Assembly (NCBI RefSeq): GCF_030297175.1
Contig: NZ_AP028070.1
Location: 372,001 to 436,000, forward strand
Origin: Marinobacter sp. LA51
GTDB taxonomy: Bacteria; Pseudomonadota; Gammaproteobacteria; Pseudomonadales; Oleiphilaceae
DNA: 64,000 nucleotides
Direction: 5' to 3'
The translations under genes were made by a program, and so were the position numbers. The notes under the pieces were generated by a model, which was not told the origin of the DNA, made no database searches, and saw only the letters and a program-made list of their open reading frames with translations. This document shows, piece by piece, positions 47,592 to 55,031 of the stretch. Within the stretch, counting starts at the first letter, position 1. The number at the start of each line of letters is the position of its first letter.

Positions 47592-48011
47592 TCAGGATTG
47601 ACTGATTCTCTTCATGGCACTTCGGAGATTACCGGGAATTGGGGTGGCGGCGTTGGTATCCCGGTCCACGAACACGTGCACGACCTGACCCACTGCCGAT
47701 GCCTCGTTGTCGCCCTGCCGAAAAATGCCCACCTCGTAAGTCACCGAGCTGTTGCCGGTTTTCACCACCCGTAACCCGGCTTCCAGGGTCTCCGGGTAGG
47801 CCACGGGTTTGCGGAACTGGCAATGGGAGCTGACCACGAACCCGACCACCGAGCCTTTATGGATATCAAGGCCGCCTTCCTCAATCAGGTAGCGATTGAT
47901 GGTGGAGTCGAAGTAGGAGTAATAGGTGACATTGTTTACATGGCCGTAGACGTCGTTGTCCATCCACCGGGTGTTGATTGGATAGAACACCGGGAAGCTG
48001 CTTCGTTCCAA
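47592..48011 (-). CDS. acyl-CoA thioesterase, 4HBT hotdog family
   Basis: The protein has VFYPINTRWMDNDVYGHVNNVTYYSYFDSTINRYL, split over two motifs, with the catalytic Asp in the DNDVYGHVNN segment typical of FcbC/YbaW-like thioesterases. Translation probably starts at TTG 48011, which has AGGAGA 7 bases upstream and gives a 139-residue protein of normal length; the longer frame to 48125 would enter the alcohol dehydrogenase gene. It follows that gene by 67 bases and may process a product of it. Confidence 0.82.
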   Translation of the reverse strand: MERSSFPVFYPINTRWMDNDVYGHVNNVTYYSYFDSTINRYLIEEGGLDIHKGSVVGFVVSSHCQFRKPVAYPETLEAGLRVVKTGNSSVTYEVGIFRQGDNEASAVGQVVHVFVDRDTNAATPIPGNLRSAMKRISQS

Positions 48012-48078
48012 AGAGATTCTCCTGTTGGTCGGCTCTGATACGCCCGGCCTCCCGGGCCGGGGCATATAGGGGGCGGTG

Positions 48079-49236
48079 TCAGTACGCCGCCTGGTATATG
48101 GCCAAGGCGTCCGCTTCAGAGACATCCCGTGGGTTGTTCACCAGCAAGCGGGTCTGCTTCATGGCGTCAGCCGCCATGACCGGAAGGTCGCTCTCGCCAA
48201 TGCCGACTTCCCGCAGCGTTTGCTCAAGCCCGATATCCGCACTTAAGGCTTCCAGCCGGTTGATGAACTCATCCACCCGTTGCGTCTCTGGCACTGAGGC
48301 CAGGTCCGGGAAGGCATCCGGCGCCAGGGTGGCGTAGGCGTCGGCGCAGGCATCGGCGTTAAAACGCATCACATGGGGCAGCACCAGGGCATTGGAAAGG
48401 CCGTGGGGCACATGGAAAATGCCGCCTATCGGGTAGGCCAGGGCATGCACGGCGGCTACCGGCGAATTGGCAAAGGCTTGGCCGGCCAGCATGGCGCCCA
48501 GCAGCATGTTGGAGCGGGCCTGAACATTCCGGCCGTCTTTCACTGCCGTCTCAATATTGGCGCCCAACAAGCGCAGAGCTTCCCGGGCCAGGGTGCGGGA
48601 TACCGGGTTATTGTTGGCTGAGGCTGAGGTGTAGCTTTCAATGGCGTGCACCATCGAGTCCACACCTGTGGCCGCCGTTACCGGAGCGGGCAGGCCAAGG
48701 GTGAGTTCGGCATCCAAAAGGGCAACGTCTGGAAGTAACTGAGGTGCGACGACGCCTTTCTTTTCGGCCTCGCCCACGGTAATGATCGAGATGGGCGTGA
48801 CTTCAGAGCCGGTACCGGCCGTGGTGGGGATCTGAATCAGTGGCAGTCGTTGGCCTTTAGCCATTCCGACGCCGTAGATGTCGTCCAGTTTCTCACCGCC
48901 GCCCATCAGCAGCGCAATCAGTTTGGCGATGTCCATGGAAGAGCCGCCGCCAAAGCCGATAACGCCATCAATATTGGCTGCCCGCGCCTCGGCTAGCGCA
49001 GCTTCCACCACAGCTACTGGCGGATCGGCGACAACGCCATCAAACACCTGATATTCCACACCGGCCTGATCCAGAGAGTCGGTGGCACTGGTCAACAGGC
49101 CCGCCTTGATCAGCCCAGGATCAGTCACGATCAACACACGCTTACCGATCTGTTCTTTCACGATTGCGCCCAGTTTTCTGATCGCGCCTGGCTCGCAAAT
49201 AACGCTTTTGGTGGTGTTAAAGGTGAATGCTGTCAT
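48079..49236 (-). CDS. iron-containing alcohol dehydrogenase
   Basis: The 385-residue protein belongs to the group III Fe-dependent dehydrogenases: GGGSSMDIAKLIALL for cofactor binding, TTAGTGSEVTPISI, AMLAGQAFANSPVAAVHALAYPIGG and FHVPHGLSNALVLPHVM with the metal-binding histidines. It oxidises alcohols or reduces aldehydes with NAD(P)H. GGAGAAG lies before the ATG. It sits ahead of the thioesterase gene and behind an unusual repeat-coded short frame. Confidence 0.92.
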   Translation of the reverse strand: MTAFTFNTTKSVICEPGAIRKLGAIVKEQIGKRVLIVTDPGLIKAGLLTSATDSLDQAGVEYQVFDGVVADPPVAVVEAALAEARAANIDGVIGFGGGSSMDIAKLIALLMGGGEKLDDIYGVGMAKGQRLPLIQIPTTAGTGSEVTPISIITVGEAEKKGVVAPQLLPDVALLDAELTLGLPAPVTAATGVDSMVHAIESYTSASANNNPVSRTLAREALRLLGANIETAVKDGRNVQARSNMLLGAMLAGQAFANSPVAAVHALAYPIGGIFHVPHGLSNALVLPHVMRFNADACADAYATLAPDAFPDLASVPETQRVDEFINRLEALSADIGLEQTLREVGIGESDLPVMAADAMKQTRLLVNNPRDVSEADALAIYQAAY

Positions 49237-49342
49237 TGTTCTTCTCCCAAGTCTGAGCCGCCAGTGGCGCTGTGCTGTCAGCGGCTTTTGCTAGCGGTAG
49301 AAAGGTTAGCGGTAAAAAGGTCAGCGGTAAAAAGATCAGCAT
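49217..49342 (-). CDS. 41-codon leader-like ORF built on a tandem repeat
   Basis: This short frame reads MLIFLPLTFLPLTFLPLAKA and then a polar tail of 21 residues ending SIHL. The first half is coded by a 15-base tandem repeat and looks like a signal peptide with an AKA-A cleavage site. It overlaps the first 20 bases of the alcohol dehydrogenase gene. It could be a translated leader that affects that gene, or a chance frame. Confidence 0.25.
   Translation of the reverse strand: MLIFLPLTFLPLTFLPLAKAADSTAPLAAQTWEKNNDSIHL
49291..49340. repeat. 15-base tandem repeat, about 3.3 copies
   Basis: Three units begin at 49291, 49306 and 49321: CTAGCGGTAGAAAGG, TTAGCGGTAAAAAGG and TCAGCGGTAAAAAGA, followed by a partial TCAGC. 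The period is a whole number of codons, so reverse translation gives repeated TFLPL. It fills the gap between the alcohol dehydrogenase and LysR genes. Confidence 0.9.
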
Positions 49343-49361
49343 AGCATTGAACCACTTCCGG

Positions 49362-50258
49362 TTACTCAAACTGATCCCAGTAGGGTGGCTCGCCAAAATA
49401 GCCGTCGATAAAGTCGATGAAGCTGCGTACTTTGCTGGCCAGCAACTGGCGATGGGCGTACACGGCATACAGCGACATGGGCTCGGGCTCGTAGTCGGGC
49501 AGTATGATCTGTAAGGCACCCTCTTTGATGGCGGCACTGGAAATAAAGGTGGGCTGCAGGGCAATCCCCGCACCCTCGATGGCTGCCGCCACCAGCACAT
49601 CGCCGTTGTTGCTGATCATGTCACGGCCGCTGCCATGGAACCCCTTAAGCACCGCCGGGCTGGCTTCGGTGTCGAGATAGCTATAACGCAGGTAGCGATG
49701 GTTATCGAGGTCTCCCGGGCTCTCAGGGGTGCCATATTTGGCGAGGTAATCGGGCGAGGCGCACAGTACCAGGCGCACCGGAGCAATCCGCTTCGCAATC
49801 AGCGATGAGCTTTTCAGGTGGCCAATACGCAGAGCGATGTCGAAGCCTTCTTCTACGATGTCGACTTTACGGTCATTCAGCTGCAGGTCTATGCCGACAT
49901 CCGGGTGGGCGCTTTGGAAATCGCTCAGCAACTGGGCCATGTGGCGGGTGGCAAAGGAAACCGGAGCGCTGATTCGGAGCAGGCCCCGCGCCTGGGCCTG
50001 GAGGTCACCCAGCTGGCTTTCCATGTCGTCAATGTCGTCCAACACCTGCTGGGCGTGTTGGTGGTATCGGGCTCCCGCCTCGGTCAGGTGCAGTTTGCGG
50101 GTGGTGCGATTAAGCAGGCGCACACCCAGATGTTGCTCCAATTGGGAGACATACTTGCTGGCGAGCTGAGGTGACATCGCCAGCCTGTCGGCGGCGCTGG
50201 TGAACGTACCTTCATTGACCACGTTCACGAACGCGCGCATGGCCTCGATGCGATCCAT
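49362..50258 (-). CDS. LysR family transcriptional regulator
   Basis: This 298-residue regulator begins MDRIEAMRAFVNVVNEGTFT and has SAADRLAMSPQLASKYVSQLE as its DNA-binding helices, then RTTRKLHLTEAG and an effector domain. AAGGAGAAAAG directly precedes the ATG at 50258. It is divergent from a DoxX gene 156 bases away, and a strong palindrome lies between them. Confidence 0.9.
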   Translation of the reverse strand: MDRIEAMRAFVNVVNEGTFTSAADRLAMSPQLASKYVSQLEQHLGVRLLNRTTRKLHLTEAGARYHQHAQQVLDDIDDMESQLGDLQAQARGLLRISAPVSFATRHMAQLLSDFQSAHPDVGIDLQLNDRKVDIVEEGFDIALRIGHLKSSSLIAKRIAPVRLVLCASPDYLAKYGTPESPGDLDNHRYLRYSYLDTEASPAVLKGFHGSGRDMISNNGDVLVAAAIEGAGIALQPTFISSAAIKEGALQIILPDYEPEPMSLYAVYAHRQLLASKVRSFIDFIDGYFGEPPYWDQFE

Positions 50259-50280
50259 ACTTTTCTCCTTTCGCTTAGTC

Positions 50281-50303
50281 ATTATCAATGCAGCGTTGAT
50301 AAT
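50281..50303. promoter_or_regulatory. palindromic LysR-type operator between lysR and doxX
   Basis: ATTATCAA and TTGATAAT form a perfect 8-base inverted repeat with a 7-base spacer, a shape containing the T-N11-A core of LysR boxes. It lies 23 bases upstream of the LysR start and about 110 bases before doxX, suitable for autoregulation and divergent control. Confidence 0.65.
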
Positions 50304-50414
50304 AACTCAATAATAGTCCTCTTAGTCTTTCGGTTTGGTGAGAGTAAAGTGTCTTCATCGACTGAGGCAGGGCTTCAGGACACATCAACTAAAGAAAGCT
50401 TAGAGGTGACAATC

Positions 50415-50891
50415 ATGAACACTCAATTTGCACAGGTATTATTCGGCTCCAACGGTGGTTTCGCGTCTTTGATCCTGCGGGTTCCGGTTGGCTTGATCCT
50501 GGCGGCCCATGGCGCGCAGAAACTGTTTGGCTGGTTTGGCGGTTACGGGCTGGAAGGTACTGGTCAGTGGATGGCAAGCATCGGTCTTGAACCGGGCTAC
50601 CTGATGGCGCTGGCGGCCGGTAGTGCTGAGTTCTTTGGCGGCCTGGCGCTGGTGCTTGGCTTGTTGACCCGTCCAGCGGCATTGGTGTCGGCACTAACTA
50701 TGCTCGTGGCGATTTTTGCGGTCCATTTCAGCAATGGTATCTTCATGTCCAACAACGGTTACGAATACGCTTTGACTCTGTTTGCGGTTACCGTGGCGCT
50801 GACAATCCAGGGAGGCGGCCGGTTCTCGCTGGACGGACTGCTGCAGCAGCAAATTGGCGGTGCCAGCCGCAGCCGGCAGGCAGCAGCCTGA
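50415..50891 (+). CDS. DoxX family membrane protein
   Basis: The 158-residue protein has four membrane segments with the DoxX pattern: LILRVPVGLILAAHGAQKLFGWFGG, LMALAAGSAEFFGGLALVLGLLTRPAAL and AIFAVHFSNGIFMSNNGYEYALTLF. DoxX-like proteins are linked to quinone, thiosulfate or redox stress roles, but most are uncharacterised. The ATG at 50415 has a GAGGTGA site. A LigB-type dioxygenase gene follows, perhaps in the same unit. Confidence 0.88.
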   Translation: MNTQFAQVLFGSNGGFASLILRVPVGLILAAHGAQKLFGWFGGYGLEGTGQWMASIGLEPGYLMALAAGSAEFFGGLALVLGLLTRPAALVSALTMLVAIFAVHFSNGIFMSNNGYEYALTLFAVTVALTIQGGGRFSLDGLLQQQIGGASRSRQAAA

Positions 50892-50982
50892 CGCTGCAAC
50901 GGTGGTTAGACACAGCGCATAGTTCAGCCAGTACAGCTCCCCGAAAACGGGGAGCGCTTTGGTTTCAGGAGGAGCAGGCGAA

Positions 50983-51798
50983 ATGAATACCCGAACCGAT
51001 GTTGTGTTCCTGTCCCATGGTGGTGGGCCCTTGCCGCTGTTGGGCGATCCGGGTCATCAAAGCATGGTGGACCAGCTCACGACGCTGGCCGCTGCATTGC
51101 CCAAGCCCCAGGCCATTGTGGTTATTAGCGCCCATTGGGAAGAATCGGCACCAACAATTACCGCGGGGAGTCAGCCCCCGTTAATCTACGACTACCATGG
51201 TTTTCCTACCGAGGCCTATGAGATCCAGTACCCGTGTCCGGGCGAGCCCGAGCTGGCAAACCGGGTGTATGGGGCGCTGGAACTGGCTGGGCTGTCGCCG
51301 AGGCTCGATGGCGAGCGGGGATTTGATCACGGCGTGTTTGTACCACTAAAACTGATGTACCCGGCAGCGGATGTTCCAGTGGTTCAGCTTTCGCTGGTCA
51401 ACAGCTTGGATCCCGCTACCCATCTGTCGATAGGGCGTGCGCTCAGACACCTGGAGTATGACAATCTGCTGGTGATCGGGTCGGGATTCTCTTTCCACAA
51501 CATGCGGGCGTTTTTTGCGCCGAACACCCCAGAGGTCCGGGCGTCGAATCAGGCCTTTGAAGATTGGCTGGCGCAGACCTGTAGTGACCCCAACCTAACC
51601 GAAACAGAGCGCTATGAGCGGCTGGTGAATTGGGAGTCCGCACCCCACGCCCGGTTCTGCCATCCCAGGGAGGAGCACCTGTTGCCTCTTCACGTGTGTT
51701 ACGGGCTCGCTAATGGGCCAAGCGATGGCCGTATCGTCGCCACCATTTTGGGAAAGCAGTCGGGGACGTTTCATTGGAAGGCAGTTTCAAGCCCTTAA
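50983..51798 (+). CDS. LigB/DODA-type extradiol aromatic dioxygenase
   Basis: The 271-residue protein belongs to the class III extradiol dioxygenases of the YgiD/DODA group: VVFLSHGGGPLPLL with the first metal histidine, VVISAHWEESAPTI with the second, GFDHGVFVPLKLMYPAADVPVVQLS with the conserved His, and LVIGSGFSFHNM. It may open catecholic rings such as DOPA-like substrates or act on other small molecules. AGGAGGAGC precedes the ATG. It follows doxX by 91 bases across a hairpin without a T run. DoxX plus DODA under a LysR regulator recurs in proteobacteria. Confidence 0.87.
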   Translation: MNTRTDVVFLSHGGGPLPLLGDPGHQSMVDQLTTLAAALPKPQAIVVISAHWEESAPTITAGSQPPLIYDYHGFPTEAYEIQYPCPGEPELANRVYGALELAGLSPRLDGERGFDHGVFVPLKLMYPAADVPVVQLSLVNSLDPATHLSIGRALRHLEYDNLLVIGSGFSFHNMRAFFAPNTPEVRASNQAFEDWLAQTCSDPNLTETERYERLVNWESAPHARFCHPREEHLLPLHVCYGLANGPSDGRIVATILGKQSGTFHWKAVSSP

Positions 51799-51939
51799 TC
51801 GGCCAAAGCAGTAGTGCCCTCGTGTTGTACTGAGATGAAACGCTGGGCATCGGGAACGTGAGTTGCTGGCGCTTCACTCCGTTCGTTAAGCGCGTAAAAC
51901 CTTTACTCAACACTGTTCTGGGCTTACTATCCGAAAAAA

Positions 51940-51962
51940 CGTATATTCAAAAATCCGTATAT
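51940..51962. promoter_or_regulatory. direct repeat upstream of arsC-arsR fusion
   Basis: CGTATAT occurs at 51940 and again at 51956, 16 bases apart, in an AT-rich stretch that ends 14 bases before the ATG. ArsR proteins bind AT-rich sites close to their own start, so this is the likely operator. It is not a true palindrome. Confidence 0.4.
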
Positions 51963-51976
51963 GTCGAGGGTACGAA

Positions 51977-52741
51977 ATGAAGCGCCGGGTTTTGTTCATC
52001 TGCACCGCCAATAGCGCCCGTTCATTGATGGCAGAAGCTCTGCTCCGTGACATGGCTGGAGACCTGTTCGAAGTGGCCAGTGCAGGCACCGGTCCGACGT
52101 CTCCTCACCCGATGGCGTTGCAAGTGCTGCAGGAGGCACGTATTGCCACAGATGGCCTGCGGAGCAAACGGTTGGCGGATTTGCAGGAGCAGCACTGGGA
52201 TTATGTGATTACACTGTGTGAGAAAGCTGCAGACGAATGCGGTAACGTCTGCCAGCCCGCGCAACAGATTGCCTGGGATTTTCCCGATCCGGTTCCTACC
52301 AATCGCCACACCACCTTTGCCCAGACCCTCAAGGAGATCAAAGAGCGGATCTCACTGTTTACCCTGGTGCACCAGAAGGAGACCGGCCGAAAGCCCATAA
52401 AATACGATACCGTTGCGGTGTTTAAGGCCATGGCCGATGAATTTCGGCTGTCTGCGCTGTTGCTGATTCGGGATCAGGGCCCGCTCTGCGTTTGTGAACT
52501 GACCGAAGCCTTCGATGTGCCCCAGCCCAAAGTCAGCCGGCACCTGGCAACTTTAAAAGACACGGGATTGCTGGAAACGGAGCGCCGTGGCCAGTGGATC
52601 TACTATTCCTTCAATCGGCAAATCCCGTCGTGGCTGGTGCGGGTGCTGGACGAAACTGCGAGTTCCAATGGGGGCTTGATTCAACAGTCGCAGGAACGGC
52701 TTCTAGCCATGGCCGACCGGCCGGCTGTTCGGTGTGGGTAG
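51977..52741 (+). CDS. fusion of LMW-phosphatase arsenate reductase and ArsR regulator
   Basis: Residues 1-135 are an arsenate reductase of the low-molecular-weight phosphatase fold with the P-loop Cys9-x5-Arg15 (CTANSARS), further cysteines at 81, 88 and 92, and WDFPDP with the acid aspartate. Residues 143-215 are an ArsR/SmtB winged helix with Cys171-Val-Cys173 (LCVCEL), the classic As(III) site, and PQPKVSRHLATLKDTGLLETERRGQWIYY. One protein would reduce arsenate and sense the arsenite. No ars efflux gene lies nearby. A direct repeat precedes the start. Confidence 0.88.
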   Translation: MKRRVLFICTANSARSLMAEALLRDMAGDLFEVASAGTGPTSPHPMALQVLQEARIATDGLRSKRLADLQEQHWDYVITLCEKAADECGNVCQPAQQIAWDFPDPVPTNRHTTFAQTLKEIKERISLFTLVHQKETGRKPIKYDTVAVFKAMADEFRLSALLLIRDQGPLCVCELTEAFDVPQPKVSRHLATLKDTGLLETERRGQWIYYSFNRQIPSWLVRVLDETASSNGGLIQQSQERLLAMADRPAVRCG

Positions 52742-52764
52742 GCGTTAACCTTCCCAGGCGCCGT

Positions 52765-53037
52765 TCAGGCTAATGAAATTCGATACCGGAGGACGCCCGC
52801 GCCTTCTTCGCGGATCCACTCGATACGGTGGCCGGTGATGTCGCATAAGGCTTGCAGGTCTTTGCGACCGGTGGGGTCGTCGGCCAGAAATTCCACCTGG
52901 GTGCCGCTGGGCAGGTGCTGGGTGCGTTTTTTGAAGCGCAGTATAGGGAGAGGGCAGACCAGACCGACAGCGTCGATCTGGATTACCTCAGTCAGCTCGG
53001 GAGCCTGGTCAGTGGCTTGATTGATCAAGGCGCACAC
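52765..53037 (-). CDS. TusA-like sulfur carrier protein
   Basis: The protein contains DAVGLVCPLPILRFKK, the CPxP motif of TusA/SirA/YedF sulfur carriers, and a C-terminal GHRIEWIREE strand. In formate dehydrogenase maturation, sulfur passes to the molybdenum cofactor through FdhD, and TusA-type proteins can supply such sulfur; this role is inferred from its place at the end of the fdh operon. No ATG is available. GTG 53037 (90 residues) is chosen; TTG 53028 and TTG 53076 are alternatives. It overlaps the microprotein gene. Confidence 0.75.
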   Translation of the reverse strand: MCALINQATDQAPELTEVIQIDAVGLVCPLPILRFKKRTQHLPSGTQVEFLADDPTGRKDLQALCDITGHRIEWIREEGAGVLRYRISLA

Positions 53038-53149
53038 TTGTTTCGCTGCTGTATTCTTCGGCTGAAGACCAGCCAAACTGGTTCAGAACCAATGGAGCGG
53101 CATAGGCGATAACCAGCGCGGCGGCAAAACCGGCAATCATAACCTTCAT
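53009..53149 (-). CDS. 46-residue membrane microprotein in fdh operon
   Basis: The frame reads MKVMIAGFAAALVIAYAAPL, continues VLNQFGWSSAEEYSSETSV and ends DQSSH. One hydrophobic N-terminal helix is followed by a short acidic tail. The ATG overlaps the gamma-subunit stop (ATGA) and AGGAGG lies 6 bases before it, so translation is very likely. It is probably an inner-membrane accessory or small subunit that associates with the cytochrome b subunit. No known family was recognised. Confidence 0.75.
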   Translation of the reverse strand: MKVMIAGFAAALVIAYAAPLVLNQFGWSSAEEYSSETSVRLDQSSH

Positions 53150-54318
53150 GATGAACCTCCTTTGCCTTGTTTGGCTTCGACCTCAGCGACCCACAGGTCG
53201 TGGTGCTGGCGCGCCCACTCCACGTCAACCCGACCGTTGCCCATGGCGTCGAAGGCACCTTCCATACCGACCGATCCAATGTAGATGTGAGCAATGATGG
53301 CCACCATCATCACGAACGCCACAATCGAGTGCCAGATGTTGGCGTATTGCATCTCTTCGTGCGGTGTCAGAACCGCTGGCAAATCCGTTCCCAAGACGCT
53401 GTTAACGATGCCAAATGTCTTGGCAAACATGGGCATTTCAAACGGGAACAGAAGGGATAGGCCCGACAAGGAGACAGAAAAGCCCAGCAACATCACAGTC
53501 CAGAAAATGATCTTCTGGCCGGCATTGAATTTCTTCGCCGGGGGATGAGACTTGGTAAAGATACCGCCGCCAGCCTTAATCCACTGCCAATCCAGCTTGT
53601 TCGGGATGTTGTGTACCACCCACATGCAGAACGTCATTACCAGGCCCAACATAAAGGCCCAGGCGATGTTGTTGTGTAGCCACTTGGAACCGGCAGCCAG
53701 AGTTGCATAGGCCTCCGGCCCCAGAACGGGGATCAGGAAGCTGCGCCCCATCAACGTGATCAGCCCCGTTATACCCAGGGCGATAAACGAGCCAGCTAGC
53801 AACCAGTGGCCAAAGCGTTCGATGGCCTTGAAGCGTTCAATCGTGGTGCCGGCTGGGCCACCATCGATTTTGATTCTGCCACGAATGAAATAAAACACCG
53901 TTAACAGCGCGATCATGCCTAACAACGCAAGACCACCGTAGGTGATCAAGGGCCCTTCACGCAGTTTGTACCAGGGCATGCCTCCGTCCTGAATCAGGAC
54001 AGTAGCTGCAGGTGTTTGGGCCTGGGTTCTGACGTCCGCTTCGTTATAGCGTAAGCCGCGCCAGATGTCGGCATCCGAGCGGCCACCGTTGGTACCCAAC
54101 TGATCGTTGATGGGTGCGGCGTTAGCGGGATTCCCCAGGTTTTCAGATCGAAAGCTTTCGTCGACTTTCAGTTGCTGCTGACGGGCCATGATGTCTTCGA
54201 GAGTTTGTGCACCCCCGGTGGCGGTCCGATCACCCGCCGAGGCCTCTTCCGCCCAAAGCGGGTTGGAGACCAGTGCTGCCAAGACAACCAGGGCGGCACC
54301 TAAGAGTTTTAGATTCAT
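53146..54318 (-). CDS. formate dehydrogenase, cytochrome b556 (gamma) subunit
   Basis: The 390-residue protein has a signal-like N-terminus (about 23 residues), a periplasmic segment of some 90 residues with QQQLKVDESFRSENLGNPANAAPIN, then a first membrane span and the four-helix cytochrome b core: RFKAIERFGHWLLAGSFIALGITGLITL, KWLHNNIAWAFMLGLVMTF and IWHSIVAFVMMVAIIAHIYIG with the haem histidines. It anchors the enzyme and passes electrons to quinone. The long N-terminal extension is typical of the FdhA-FdhB-FdhC type of proteobacteria. Confidence 0.93.
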   Translation of the reverse strand: MNLKLLGAALVVLAALVSNPLWAEEASAGDRTATGGAQTLEDIMARQQQLKVDESFRSENLGNPANAAPINDQLGTNGGRSDADIWRGLRYNEADVRTQAQTPAATVLIQDGGMPWYKLREGPLITYGGLALLGMIALLTVFYFIRGRIKIDGGPAGTTIERFKAIERFGHWLLAGSFIALGITGLITLMGRSFLIPVLGPEAYATLAAGSKWLHNNIAWAFMLGLVMTFCMWVVHNIPNKLDWQWIKAGGGIFTKSHPPAKKFNAGQKIIFWTVMLLGFSVSLSGLSLLFPFEMPMFAKTFGIVNSVLGTDLPAVLTPHEEMQYANIWHSIVAFVMMVAIIAHIYIGSVGMEGAFDAMGNGRVDVEWARQHHDLWVAEVEAKQGKGGSS

Positions 54319-54407
54319 TCGAGCACTCCAACGGAATCAACCAGAAGAATTCGTTGCCTCGGAGAATTCCGGGGCCACGAGGGACCCCGGAATCTACTCA
54401 AGCGGTG

Positions 54408-55016
54408 TTATGCACCCTTCTTCTCGTAGGCTGTGCCCCATCCCCATGCGCCCGAACCGAAGCCACGGTTCACCACGCGTTGGCGATAGATGTCCGCTAC
54501 ATCGTTGCCGTCACCAGCCAGCAGGGCCTTGGTTGAGCACATCTCTGCACAGATCGGCAGCTTGCCCTCGGCGATGCGGTTGCGTCCGTATTTGTTGAAT
54601 TCAGCCGTGGAGTTGTCTTCTTCCGGACCACCTGCACAGAACGTACATTTGTCCATCTTGCCCCGGCTGCCAAAGTTGCCCGCCTGGGGGAACTGAGGCG
54701 CGCCGAAGGGGCAGGCGTAGAAACAATACCCACAACCGATACACAGATCCTTGGAGTGCAACACCACGCCGTCCTCGGTCTGGTAGAAGCAATCCACTGG
54801 GCAAACGGCCATGCAAGGCGCGTCTGAGCAGTGCATGCAGGCTACCGAGATCGAGCGCTCGCCAGGTTTGCCGTCTTCGACGGTTACTACGCGTCGACGG
54901 TTGATGCCCCAGGGGACCTCATGCTCATTCTTACAGGCCGTCACGCAGGCATTACATTCGATGCAGCGCTCGGCGTCGCAAAGGAATTTCGCTCTTGCTT
55001 GTCCTTCAAGTGCCAT
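54408..55016 (-). CDS. fdhB: formate dehydrogenase, iron-sulfur (beta) subunit
   Basis: The 202-residue subunit carries four [4Fe-4S] cluster motifs: CDAERCIECNACVTACKNEH, VACMHCSDAPCMAVCPVDCF, KDLCIGCGYCFYACPFGAPQF and a later KCTFCAGG segment. It wires the molybdenum site to cytochrome b. It lacks the C-terminal membrane helix of E. coli FdnH, as usual for the shorter family. It lies 15 bases after the alpha-subunit gene. Confidence 0.95.
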   Translation of the reverse strand: MALEGQARAKFLCDAERCIECNACVTACKNEHEVPWGINRRRVVTVEDGKPGERSISVACMHCSDAPCMAVCPVDCFYQTEDGVVLHSKDLCIGCGYCFYACPFGAPQFPQAGNFGSRGKMDKCTFCAGGPEEDNSTAEFNKYGRNRIAEGKLPICAEMCSTKALLAGDGNDVADIYRQRVVNRGFGSGAWGWGTAYEKKGA

Positions 55017-55031
55017 GGTCTACACCTCTTG

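Noticed and set aside
50936..50955. Hairpin GCTCCCC/GGGGAGC between doxX and the dioxygenase gene
   Set aside because: No T run follows, so I do not call it a terminator; it overlaps the region just before the dioxygenase ribosome site.
53017..53030. FNR-like TTGAT/ATCAA pair
   Set aside because: The two halves are only 2 bases apart and lie inside coding sequence, while FNR needs a 4-base spacer upstream of a promoter.
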